Positions 9,526-17,236 of a stretch of 20,446 nt of DNA are shown here, piece by piece. The stretch lies in contig JBQTHP010000086.1 of assembly GCA_052389755.1 (NCBI GenBank), forward strand, positions 1 through 20,446. Reading direction: 5' to 3'. The translations under genes were made by a program, and so were the position numbers. The notes beneath the pieces are model-generated. The model searched no databases. It worked only from the letters and a program-made list of their open reading frames with translations, and was not told the DNA's origin. The DNA is from JBQTHP01 sp052389755 (lineage in GTDB: Bacteria > Pseudomonadota > Gammaproteobacteria > Steroidobacterales > Steroidobacteraceae). Each line of letters opens with the position of its first letter. The stretch's first letter is position 1.

Positions 9526-10697
9526 TGCGCGGGCTCGTCGGTCACGACGCGCAGGTTCACGTCGTTCGCATCGATGCCCGCGAGCCGCGCGTGCTCGAAG
9601 GTGAGCGTACCGCGCACGTTGGCCGCCTGGAGCTGCTCCACCGGCAGCTCGAAGGGCTTGCCGCCCGCCTCGTCCGGCTTGCGATAACGATCGAGATCGA
9701 CCCGATCGCCGCGCAGCTCGAACATCCACAGCGCCTCGGCATCGGCACGGGCAGCGGGTGCGCGCGACAGCGTCCCGCTCAGCGTCGTGTCATCGAGCTT
9801 CAACTCGAGCGGCTTCACGGTGAGCATGCCGCGATCGTAACGCCATGAGCCGGCGAGTCGCAGCGCGCCGATCGCCTCGGCATCGCGGGTTTGCGGCGCG
9901 TTCGCGCCGAGGCTTGCGAGCAGCGCGCGCAGCGAGGGCGCTGCTCCGCGCACGCTTCCGCCGATGCGCTGCAGTCCATCCTCCGATGCGAGCGCCCCCT
10001 CGATACTGGCATCACCGAGTCGCAGCGACCACGCGGGCGCGCTGATGCGCAGCGGATCGAGGCTCACGGTCAGCGCATCCTCGCGCAGCTCGACCGGCAG
10101 TCCGCGGAAACTGAATCGAGTCTGCACCGGCACCGGCTCACCCGAGCTGAACGCGCCGACGTCGAGATGCCACTCGGCGATGCCCACTCTCGCGCCGCTG
10201 CGTGCATCGCTGTACTCGAGCGATCCGTCGCGAATCTCGAGCCCGGCATTCCGCGGAATCGGCCCAGCGCCTCCGCCCTCCTCGGGTCGTGGCGTCGCAA
10301 ATCCCTCCCAGTTCGCGCGTCCATCCGCGTCGACCCGCAGATGAGCCCAAAGCCCATCGAAACGCACGCGGTCCACGACGAGGCTTCGACGCAGGAGCGG
10401 CAAGGCGCGCACGCCGACACTTGCGCTGCGCCACTTCAGCAGCGGTGGCCCGGGGGAAAAGCCGTCCGGATTGCCGAGCTCCGCCGGCCCGGTCTCGAGC
10501 GCGAGCCACGGAAACCACGCGATATCGATGTCACCCTGCAGCCGGAAATCCCGCGCGGTCGCCTGGCGCACGGCGCTCTCGATCTCGTCCCGGTAGCTGT
10601 TCGGATCGACAACCGCGGTGAGGATGAAGACGGCGGCGATGAGGAGTCCGACGAAGCCCGTTGCGAGGGCGATGGTCCAGCGAACGGTGCGCGTCAC
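9522..10697 (-). CDS. AsmA-like protein, apparently C-terminally truncated
   Basis: An inner-membrane-anchored AsmA-family protein of 391 residues. AsmA-family members act in envelope biogenesis and lipid transport between membranes. One N-terminal transmembrane helix (IALATGFVGLLIAAVFILTA) is followed by the diagnostic VDPNSYRDEIESAV and GDIDIAWFPWLALETG, then SVGVRALPLLRRSLVVDRVRFDG and ANWEGF. The family usually runs to about 600-750 residues with a second AsmA-type half. This one stops at GIDANDVNLRVVTDEPAQ, where the C-terminal half normally begins. The stop overlaps the mutY start (ATGA), so the short form looks fixed in the operon rather than freshly broken. It could be a shorter family variant. 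Confidence 0.88.
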   Translation of the reverse strand: MTRTVRWTIALATGFVGLLIAAVFILTAVVDPNSYRDEIESAVRQATARDFRLQGDIDIAWFPWLALETGPAELGNPDGFSPGPPLLKWRSASVGVRALPLLRRSLVVDRVRFDGLWAHLRVDADGRANWEGFATPRPEEGGGAGPIPRNAGLEIRDGSLEYSDARSGARVGIAEWHLDVGAFSSGEPVPVQTRFSFRGLPVELREDALTVSLDPLRISAPAWSLRLGDASIEGALASEDGLQRIGGSVRGAAPSLRALLASLGANAPQTRDAEAIGALRLAGSWRYDRGMLTVKPLELKLDDTTLSGTLSRAPAARADAEALWMFELRGDRVDLDRYRKPDEAGGKPFELPVEQLQAANVRGTLTFEHARLAGIDANDVNLRVVTDEPAQ

Positions 10698-10769
10698 CGG
10701 CGAAGTCTAGCGGAAGGGCCAGGACGGCTGACGGCCCAGACCGACTCAGCCGTCTGAGTCGTCTGCGCG

Positions 10770-11678
10770 TCAGCGGCCGCAGAGCTCTACATCGCCGCTC
10801 ATCGTCTTCATCCGCACCGTCGCCTTGCCGTCGCCGTGCTTGCCGGCGAGGCGCGTGCCGGGACCGTACTTGCTCGTCGGTTCCGCCTTGTCGCGGAAGC
10901 ACGTATCGATGTCGCCGCTGAAGCTCGTCACCTCGTAGTCGAAGCCGCCCGCTCCGCTGAGGCGCGCCGACAGCTCGCCGCTCACCGTCTCGGCGTCCAC
11001 CTCGCCATCGGGCGCGAGCTCGCCCGAGAGGCGCAGGTTGCCCGACACCGTGCGCACACGCACGGCGCGCGCCGGCTCGAGCTCCACGATGAGATCGCCG
11101 CTCGTCGTCTTGGCATCGAGCTCGCCGGCGCCGTGACTGAGTGTGAGATTGCCGCTCACCGTTTCGGCGCGCACGTGCGCGGGCTTGCCGCGGCCGCGGA
11201 GAACGGCATCGCCGCTGATGGTCCTCACCTCGACGTCCGATTCGGCGACGTCGGTCTCAACGTTGCCGCTTATCGACTTCAGGCGCTGGCGTCCGGTAAC
11301 GCCCCTCGATTCGATCTCCGCACTCGTCGTGGATACTTCGAGCTCGCTCGCTGCCGGAACGCGGATCTCCAGGTCTGCGTCGCCGTCGTGGCCCGAACGA
11401 CGCGACAGTACGACTCTGATGCGCGTGCGCCTGGACTTGCCGTCGGACACGACGTCGATGCGCTGCACCCCTTCCTCATACGTGGCATCGACTTCGACCT
11501 CCGCGCGATCCCAGCCAATCACTTTGACCGTGCCCGCGACGTTCGAGACTTCCACCACGCCCTTCGGGTCGGCGGCCATGCGCTTCTCGAAGCGCCCTTC
11601 GTCCTCCTCGCCGAGCGCCGCGCCGCTTGCAAGCAGCGCCGCCGCAGTCAAGGCAATACCGAGAGTGTGCTTCGACAT
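10770..11678 (-). CDS. Exported DUF4097-type beta-repeat protein
   Basis: A 302-residue exported protein with a Sec signal (MSKHTLGIALTAAALLASGA, cleavage near AALG). A repeated beta-helix pattern follows, with TxSGxxxx units about every 19-22 residues: SISGNVETDV, TISGDAVLRG, TVSGNLTLSH, TTSGDLIVEL, TVSGNLRLSG, TVSGELSARL, SFSGDIDTCF, TMSGDVELCG. This is typical of DUF4097 putative adhesin-like proteins, whose molecular role is unknown. Two Cys (DTCF and ELCG) near the end may form a disulfide. It begins 2 bases after the putative anti-sigma gene, so it is the last gene of the sigma operon. DUF4097 proteins often sit beside ECF sigma factors. Confidence 0.88.
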   Translation of the reverse strand: MSKHTLGIALTAAALLASGAALGEEDEGRFEKRMAADPKGVVEVSNVAGTVKVIGWDRAEVEVDATYEEGVQRIDVVSDGKSRRTRIRVVLSRRSGHDGDADLEIRVPAASELEVSTTSAEIESRGVTGRQRLKSISGNVETDVAESDVEVRTISGDAVLRGRGKPAHVRAETVSGNLTLSHGAGELDAKTTSGDLIVELEPARAVRVRTVSGNLRLSGELAPDGEVDAETVSGELSARLSGAGGFDYEVTSFSGDIDTCFRDKAEPTSKYGPGTRLAGKHGDGKATVRMKTMSGDVELCGR

Positions 11679-11680
11679 CG

Positions 11681-12232
11681 TCAGATCTCCTCACGCGCGC
11701 TGCCTGCCTGGTTCACCACCGACAGCACGCGCATCTCTTCCTGGTAAGTGTTGACGAGCAGCTCCTGCAGCAGCGCGTTGCTCGGATCCCGTCCGAGAGC
11801 TGCTTCGAGATCCTGCATCGACTGACGGATCGTCTGCAGGCTCGCTGCGACTTTGGTCTGCGTCTCCGGCGGCAGCGCCGCCAGCTGGGTCTCGAGAGCG
11901 CGCACGAGTGCCCTGCGCTCGCGAACGTAGTTCGGATCGGTCACGTAGGCAGCCTGCATCATCTGCGGCGCCGCGGTGCCGCCCGCGGTGAGGCCGTCGC
12001 TCGAGGACCCGGGGCCGACCGGCAACGTGCTGCGGCCGATCCACACGCCGATTGCGAGCGCCGCCACGCTCGCCGCAAGCGCCAGGAACTGCGGAGCGCG
12101 GCGCAGCGGGCGACGCGCTTCCGTCCCGGCGCGCGAAGCGTTCGTCGCGATGGCTGCTTCGATCGCCGGCCACAGATCGCGGCCGGGCGCGATGTCCTGG
12201 GGCAGCTCGCCCAGCTTACGTACGCGACTCAT
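11681..12232 (-). CDS. One-TM putative anti-sigma protein
   Basis: A 183-residue protein. It has a cytoplasmic N-terminus (about 1-48), one transmembrane helix (FLALAASVAALAIGVWIG, about 49-66) and a periplasmic part. The latter contains a likely coiled-coil stretch (RERRALVRALETQLAALPPETQTKVAASL). Size, topology and position immediately after the ECF sigma gene (1-base gap) fit an anti-sigma or sigma-associated membrane sensor. The zinc-finger HxxxCxxC motif is absent and there is no Cys at all, so if it is an anti-sigma it is not of the ZAS type. The next gene starts 2 bases later. The functional call is mainly contextual. Confidence 0.65.
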   Translation of the reverse strand: MSRVRKLGELPQDIAPGRDLWPAIEAAIATNASRAGTEARRPLRRAPQFLALAASVAALAIGVWIGRSTLPVGPGSSSDGLTAGGTAAPQMMQAAYVTDPNYVRERRALVRALETQLAALPPETQTKVAASLQTIRQSMQDLEAALGRDPSNALLQELLVNTYQEEMRVLSVVNQAGSAREEI

Positions 12233-12233
12233 G

Positions 12234-12791
12234 TCAGTTCACCTCCAGGCCCAGTCGATCGCGCAGCAGATGCCGCGCGCGATGCAGCTGCGCCTTGCAC
12301 GTGCCTTCGGCGACGCCGAGCATCGTTGCCGCCTCGCCGTGCGAGTAGCCGTACAGCGCACACAGGACGAGGACGTCCCGCGCGCCGTCCGGAAGTCCGC
12401 CGATCGCGTCCTCGATCTCCTCGACCTCGACCGGCGTTTCGAGCATCCATTCGCGATCGGGCTTCTCCGGCCTGGCATCGAGCGACTCGATCGGCGGCGT
12501 CACGCGACGGCGTTTGCCGAGCACGACGTTCACCGCGATCCGATGCAGCCACGTGGCGAGCGAGCTTCGCGTCTCGAAGCGCGCGAGTCCTCGCCAGGCG
12601 TTGATGAAGGTTTCCTGCACACAATCCTCTGCTTGGGCGGCATCGCGGGTGAGTCGCAGGCACAGGCCGTACACCCGGCCGGAGTGCTCGCGGTACAGCC
12701 TCTCGAACGCCCGCACTTCGCCGCGCCGGGCTCGCTCGACGAGCGCTGCATCCCAATCGACCGCTGTCTCTTGAGTCACTGTCATCAGCAT
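12234..12791 (-). CDS. ECF RNA polymerase sigma factor (RpoE-like)
   Basis: A sigma-70 family factor of 185 residues. Region 2 reads LVERARRGEVRAFERLYREHSGRVYGLCLRL, then DAAQAEDCVQETFINAWRGL and SSLATWLHRIAVNVVLGKRR. Region 4 reads AIGGLPDGARDVLVLCALYGYSHGEAATMLGVAEGTCKAQLHRAR (quoted as spans of the HTH, about residues 125-170). It starts at ATG 12791 or at ATG 12785; no strong ribosome site separates the two. It is the first gene of a tight three-gene unit with a membrane protein and a DUF4097 protein, so it most likely governs envelope functions. It differs clearly from the other sigma factor at 2870. Confidence 0.94.
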   Translation of the reverse strand: MLMTVTQETAVDWDAALVERARRGEVRAFERLYREHSGRVYGLCLRLTRDAAQAEDCVQETFINAWRGLARFETRSSLATWLHRIAVNVVLGKRRRVTPPIESLDARPEKPDREWMLETPVEVEEIEDAIGGLPDGARDVLVLCALYGYSHGEAATMLGVAEGTCKAQLHRARHLLRDRLGLEVN

Positions 12792-12843
12792 CCGTGAGCT
12801 TAGAGGCGGCCCCGACGGTGGCGGTTTAACTGCTTAGGCTACC

Positions 12844-12882
12844 GCCTTCCGCCCTCCGGCCGGAGGGCAGAAGCCGGAAGGC
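12844..12882. repeat. Nested palindrome between the two-component and sigma operons
   Basis: An outer pair GCCTTCCG (12844-12851) and CGGAAGGC (12875-12882) encloses a perfect palindrome CCCTCCGGCCGGAGGG (12852-12867). It lies 19 bases past the response-regulator stop and 53 bases before the sigma start. No T-run follows on the minus strand, so it is not a textbook terminator. It could still stop or process the upstream transcript, or be an intergenic palindromic repeat unit present elsewhere in the genome. Confidence 0.55.
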
Positions 12883-12900
12883 GTAAGCCCGTAGAGCCCC

Positions 12901-13584
12901 TTAAGAATTGCTCCGGCTGGCGAACCAGTTTATGGCGAACTGGAGCAGCTGGGCATTCGTCGCCAGATTCAGCTTGCGCTTCAGGCTCTGCCGGTGCGAC
13001 TCAACGGTCTTGATGGACAGGCCGAGCGCATCGGCGGCCTCGCGGGACGAGAGGCCGCGACCGATGAAGCTCAACACTTGCAGCTCGCGGTTGCTCAGCC
13101 GATGGACCGGATCGCCGACCGCGGCGAGGCTCGACGTTCCGGTCTCACGCGCGAGCTGCAGCGCGCTCGCGAGCGACTCGCTCAGGTAACGTGCGCCGTC
13201 GAGCACCTGGCGCAGCGCGGTGATCAGCTGATCGGACGCCGCCTGCTTCATGATGTAGCCGCTCGCGCCGGCGGCGAGCAGGCGCTCCGCGTAGATGAGC
13301 TCATCGTGCATCGACAGCACGAGCATCGGCAGCTCCGGCAGCTGCGCGTGCACGTCGCGCACGAGCTCGAGACCGTCGCCCTGACCCAGCGAGATGTCGA
13401 CGATCACGACGTCGGGGGCGAGCTCGCGGATCGCTTCGCGCGCCTCCTTCTCGGTCTGCGCCTCGCCACAGACGGCGAGGTCGGGCTCGAGCTCGATCAT
13501 GCGGCGCAGCCCGTGCCGCACGATCGGATGGTCGTCGACGATGAGCACGCGCCGGGGTACGGCCGTGCGAAACGCCGTTTTCAC
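12901..13584 (-). CDS. NarL/LuxR-family response regulator
   Basis: A DNA-binding response regulator of 227 residues. The receiver domain (about 12-125) has the acidic pair in VLIVDDHPIVRHGLRRMI, the phosphorylated Asp63 in PDVVIVDISLG, and the conserved Lys113 in GYIMKQAAS. The C-terminal LuxR-type helix-turn-helix (about 160-220) reads LSNRELQVLSFIGRGLSSRE and LSIKTVESHRQSLKRKLNL. The start is a GTG at 13584 that overlaps the kinase stop (GTGA), so the two are one coupled unit. The partner is the HisKA_3-type kinase upstream, the usual pairing for NarL-type regulators. Targets are unknown. The methyltransferase gene divergent from the kinase is a possible one. Confidence 0.96.
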   Translation of the reverse strand: MKTAFRTAVPRRVLIVDDHPIVRHGLRRMIELEPDLAVCGEAQTEKEAREAIRELAPDVVIVDISLGQGDGLELVRDVHAQLPELPMLVLSMHDELIYAERLLAAGASGYIMKQAASDQLITALRQVLDGARYLSESLASALQLARETGTSSLAAVGDPVHRLSNRELQVLSFIGRGLSSREAADALGLSIKTVESHRQSLKRKLNLATNAQLLQFAINWFASRSNS

Positions 13585-16500
13585 GAGGGCACGCGACGGT
13601 GCCGGCCCGACGTCGACGCGGGCTCCGCGGGCGACAACGGACAGATACAGCGCACGAGCGTGCCGCCGTCGGGCTTCGTCTCGAGCAGCAGATCACCGCC
13701 GAGCATCTGCGCGCGGTATCGCATGATCTTCAGACCGAGTCCGATCGCCTCTTCCGTCGGCGGTCGAAATCCCCTGCCGTTGTCCCCGATGCGCAGCTGC
13801 AGCTCGCCCTCCGCGGCTTCCAGCTCGATCGTGACCTCGCTCGCGCGGCTGTGCCGTACGACGTTCGTCAGAGCTTCCTGGGCGATGCGATACAGATGAG
13901 TCGCAGTCGTATCGGGGAGCTGCACCGGCGCGACGAGATCCGTGCGGAGAATCACGCGGATGCCATAGCGCTCCCCGGCCTTCGCCGCGAGGGTCTGCAG
14001 CGCCGCCGGCAAGCCGCCCTGCTCGGCGCTCACCGGGGAGAGGCCTCGCGCGAGCGCGCGCGTGCTTTCGATCGCGTTGTTCACGAGGTTGATCACGTCC
14101 TCGACGTCGAGGCGGGTCGCGGAGCTTTCCTTACGCAACTGCGCAACGATGCCGCGGAGCATGAGAGCGATGCCGGTGAGATCCTGGCCGAGCCCGTCGT
14201 GCAGATCGCTGCCGATGCGTTGCTGCTCGCGGTTGGCGATGCCGATGAGCTCGCTCTCGAGTCGCTTGCGTTCGGGGACGTCGTTCACCACGGCGAGCCA
14301 GTGATCCGCACCGCCCATCGTGAGCGGGGTAACGAGACACGAGGCCATGAAGCGCGAGCCGTCGCGGCGCCCGCATTCGAACTCGACGGGCAGCGTACCG
14401 TAGCGCTCGAGGCGTGCCTTGATCATCGCCTGAAGGCCTACGAGCGATGCGACCGGCTGCCCGAGCAGCTCCTCCGCGTCGTAGCCGAACATGGCATCGA
14501 ACGCCGGGTTCGTGAGCCGAACGCGGCTCTCCGAGTCGACGAGCACGACGCCTTCGCGCATCGTCTCGAGGATGCGCGCCTGCGTGCGCAGCGCGACCTG
14601 CTGCGCCTGCCGCTCGGTCACGTCCGTCAGGTTCAGCACCGCGCCGACGATGCGGTCGTCCGCATGCACCGCCCGCACTCGCGCTTCGAATGAGCGCCTC
14701 GTGCCGTCCGGCTCGATGAAATGCTGCTCGAAGTCGTTCGGCTCGCCGGCAAACACGCGTCGGCAGAGCTGCTCGACCTCGGCACGGTCCACGTCGGGCA
14801 GCATCTCGAGCAGGCTGCGCCCGACGATATCCTCGACGCCACGCGAGCGGAAGCGGCGGTTCATGAACCGCACGCGCAGCTGCTCGTCGAGGAGAAACAG
14901 CCAGTCCGGCGTGTTGCCGGTGACCGCACGCAACACCGCCTCGGACTTGCGCAGCGCTTCCTCGGCGCCTCTTCGCGTCTCCTGCGTATGCACGCGGTCG
15001 GTGATGTCGACCATGAAGCCGACCATGCGCGTTGCCTTGCCGTCGGCCCGTTCCGACGCGCGGCCGCGATCGAGCACCCAGCGCCACGTGCCGTCGGTGT
15101 GTTGCAGCCGATACTCGGTCTCGTACAGCTCGGTGCGTCCTTCGATCACGTCGGCGACGGCCGCCTCGACGCGCGGCCGATCGTCCGGATGGATGCGCAG
15201 CGTCCAGAAGCAGGGTCCGCCGCGCGCCGCCTCGGGACTCACGCCGAGCATCCGATAGAAATAGTCCGTGCGGTGCACGATGCCCGTCGCGGTGTCCATG
15301 TCCCACATGCCGCCGCGCGCGCTCTCGAGCGCAACTTCGAGTCGGCGCTGGCTCTTGCCCGAGAGAATCTCGGATTCCTTGCGCGAATCGATGTCCAGGC
15401 ACACGCCGACCATGCGCAGCGCACTGCCGTCGGGCGCCCGCTCGACGACGCGGCCGCGCTCGAACAGCCAGCGCCACTGTCCCTTGCGCGTGCGCACGCG
15501 GTACTCGGCGTCGTAGTAATCCTCCTTGCCGGCGACGTGGTCGGCGAAGCGCCGGGCGGCTTCGCCCACATCGTCCGGATGGAGATTCGCATCCCATCGC
15601 GCGACGTGATCCGAGCCGTCGCACGGATCGATGTCGAGCCGGTCGCACCAGTCGCTGAACCAGCGCGTGCGCTCGAGGCGGAAGTCGAGCTCCCACAGCC
15701 CCATGCCGGCGCCCCACACGGCGGTCTCGAGCCGCGCTTCGCTGGAGAGCAGCTCGACCTCGGCGCGCTTCTGCGCGTCGATATCGAGCGACACGCCGAT
15801 CGCCGAGGTCGGCTTGCCGTCGAAGTCCCATTCGACGACGCGGCCGCGCATGAGGATCCACTTGTACTCGCCGCTCGCGGTGCGAATGCGGTACTCGACC
15901 TCGATCGACTGGGCCTCACCCCGCAGGTGCGCCCGGATCCGCTCGGCCACCTGCGCGCGGTCGTCCGGGTGCACGCGTGTGGTCCACGGGTCGGGCAGGC
16001 TTTCCCACTGCTCGCGCGAGTAGCCGGTCATCGCGAACCAGAGCGGGCTCATGATCGAGCTGTCGGTCGGGATGTGCCATTGCCAGAACGCGGCGCGCGC
16101 ACCCCAGAGCGCGGTGGCGAGCCGCGACTCGTTCTCCTGCACCGTGACTTCGGCCCGCTTGCGATCGTCGATGTCGATGCAGATGCCGGTCACGCGCGCG
16201 GCGCGGCCGTCCGGCCGGTGCTCGATCGTGCGGCCGCGTTGCAACACCCACAGCCAGCGGGAATCGCCGGTGAGAATGCGGTATTCCACTTCGAAGCGGT
16301 CGGCGCGGCCGTTCTCGATATCCGCGCGGCGCCTGCGGAATTCCACCACGTCGTCCGGATGGATCTCGCGCGCCCACCGCTCGAGGTGATCCGTGCCGGC
16401 GCACGGATCGATGTGGATGGCCTTGCACCACCGCGAGTCGACGGCGAAGTAGCCGGTGTCGAAGTCCCAATGCCATGAGCCGACCTGCGCGCTGCTCAGT

Positions 16501-16994
16501 GCGAGCTGCCGTTGCGTGTCGGTCACCGGCACGCCTGTCGCGAGAACGGCGAGGGAAGGCATCCCGGCCGTCGTGTCAGCCGTGAGCGTGAGGTCCTCGA
16601 TTACGCACAGGATTGCGCTGACGGTTCCCGCCGCCTCGCGAAGCGGCATGAGCTGCGCGCGGCACAATCGCCGCTCGCGGTCCGCCGTGACGCGCACGGC
16701 CTCGGGAAGTTTGGATGAGGTGCCGGCGAGCGCCTGACGAAAGCCGTCGGAGTCCGGCGGCCAGGGCAGGCTCAGCTCGGCCCAGTTCCGCCCCGTAAGC
16801 GCATCGCGGGATTTGGCGCTGAGCCAGGTCGCCGCCGCGGAATTGGCCCACCGCGAACGGAGGTCGCGCTCCAGCACGAGGACGGGGTGAGGCCACTGCT
16901 CCGCCATGAGACGGAACAACGCATTCGACGGTTCCTGCGTAGCGGCCGACGCGACGGCCCGCGACGAGGCATTCATCAGGATTGCCTCATTCAC
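13581..16994 (-). CDS. Soluble multi-PAS histidine kinase (NarL type)
   Basis: A histidine kinase of 1137 residues with no membrane segment or signal peptide, so it probably senses inside the cell. About seven PAS domains can be read: PAS1 (about 25-135, degenerate), four similar PAS_3/PAC units (about 160-285, 286-415, 416-545, 546-680), then PAS6 and PAS7 (about 680-920). Each PAS_3 unit has a W-x-W/D start, an IHPDD or LHPDD motif and a WRW..ERGR-type strand. The kinase core is HisKA_3, with phospho-acceptor His near 932 in DLHDGLGQDLTGIALML. The HATPase has ALTNVVRHSRAS (N box), IGDNGRGF (G1) and GLGLKIMRYRAQMLGG (G2). No heme or flavin ligand is obvious. ATG 16994 has GGTGGG upstream; ATG 16976 is an alternative. 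It is translationally coupled to the response regulator. Confidence 0.95.
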   Translation of the reverse strand: MNEAILMNASSRAVASAATQEPSNALFRLMAEQWPHPVLVLERDLRSRWANSAAATWLSAKSRDALTGRNWAELSLPWPPDSDGFRQALAGTSSKLPEAVRVTADRERRLCRAQLMPLREAAGTVSAILCVIEDLTLTADTTAGMPSLAVLATGVPVTDTQRQLALSSAQVGSWHWDFDTGYFAVDSRWCKAIHIDPCAGTDHLERWAREIHPDDVVEFRRRRADIENGRADRFEVEYRILTGDSRWLWVLQRGRTIEHRPDGRAARVTGICIDIDDRKRAEVTVQENESRLATALWGARAAFWQWHIPTDSSIMSPLWFAMTGYSREQWESLPDPWTTRVHPDDRAQVAERIRAHLRGEAQSIEVEYRIRTASGEYKWILMRGRVVEWDFDGKPTSAIGVSLDIDAQKRAEVELLSSEARLETAVWGAGMGLWELDFRLERTRWFSDWCDRLDIDPCDGSDHVARWDANLHPDDVGEAARRFADHVAGKEDYYDAEYRVRTRKGQWRWLFERGRVVERAPDGSALRMVGVCLDIDSRKESEILSGKSQRRLEVALESARGGMWDMDTATGIVHRTDYFYRMLGVSPEAARGGPCFWTLRIHPDDRPRVEAAVADVIEGRTELYETEYRLQHTDGTWRWVLDRGRASERADGKATRMVGFMVDITDRVHTQETRRGAEEALRKSEAVLRAVTGNTPDWLFLLDEQLRVRFMNRRFRSRGVEDIVGRSLLEMLPDVDRAEVEQLCRRVFAGEPNDFEQHFIEPDGTRRSFEARVRAVHADDRIVGAVLNLTDVTERQAQQVALRTQARILETMREGVVLVDSESRVRLTNPAFDAMFGYDAEELLGQPVASLVGLQAMIKARLERYGTLPVEFECGRRDGSRFMASCLVTPLTMGGADHWLAVVNDVPERKRLESELIGIANREQQRIGSDLHDGLGQDLTGIALMLRGIVAQLRKESSATRLDVEDVINLVNNAIESTRALARGLSPVSAEQGGLPAALQTLAAKAGERYGIRVILRTDLVAPVQLPDTTATHLYRIAQEALTNVVRHSRASEVTIELEAAEGELQLRIGDNGRGFRPPTEEAIGLGLKIMRYRAQMLGGDLLLETKPDGGTLVRCICPLSPAEPASTSGRHRRVPS

Positions 16995-17236
16995 CCACCG
17001 GAAACCGGTGCATTCTGGCCGGTTTGCCGTAATTCGGCCCGGACCGATTTATCGCTATCTCGCCGCTGGTCGGGGCGTTCGTCCCGTCTCGGCCACCGCC
17101 TGGTGGCCGGAATCACAGTTTTCCGGAGATTTGTATAACAAAATCTGTAATTAAAACCCCCCATGCTTCAGTAGTATGGAGACATAAGCTGTCGAATGAG
17201 AGCAGTGTCTCATTTGACAATAATGAGGGGGTCTGG
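16995..17236. promoter_or_regulatory. AT-rich divergent regulatory region
   Basis: This 242-base gap between the kinase (minus) and the methyltransferase (plus) is far more AT-rich than its surroundings from about 17110 on. It holds an inverted repeat AGATTT/AAATCT (17127-17132 and 17141-17146) around a TATAAC, and a second operator-like repeat at 17192-17217. AGGGGG at 17226-17231 is a good ribosome site for the ATG at 17237. TTGACA at 17215-17220 has no matching -10 at a proper distance. Promoters for both flanking genes must lie here, but none could be fixed with confidence. Confidence 0.5.
17192..17217. promoter_or_regulatory. Operator-like inverted repeat before the methyltransferase gene
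   Basis: AATGAGA (17195-17201) and TCTCATT (17208-17214) are perfectly complementary around a 6-base GCAGTG spacer. The symmetry extends by two more pairs after one mismatch. The dyad, about 26 bases long, ends 19 bases before the start codon. Such a size fits a dimeric regulator, including a NarL/LuxR-type protein. In RNA it could also form a leader hairpin. Confidence 0.45.

Noticed and set aside
10836..11747. Plus-strand frame over the DUF4097 gene
   Set aside because: Mirror of the repeat protein. It has no signal, motif or ribosome site.
14721..16478. Long plus-strand frame opposite the histidine kinase
   Set aside because: It is a repetitive Arg/Ala/His-rich shadow of the PAS repeats with no recognisable domain.
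17215..17236. TTGACA as -35 box of the methyltransferase promoter
   Set aside because: A matching -10 would fall at the start codon and no suitable sequence is there.
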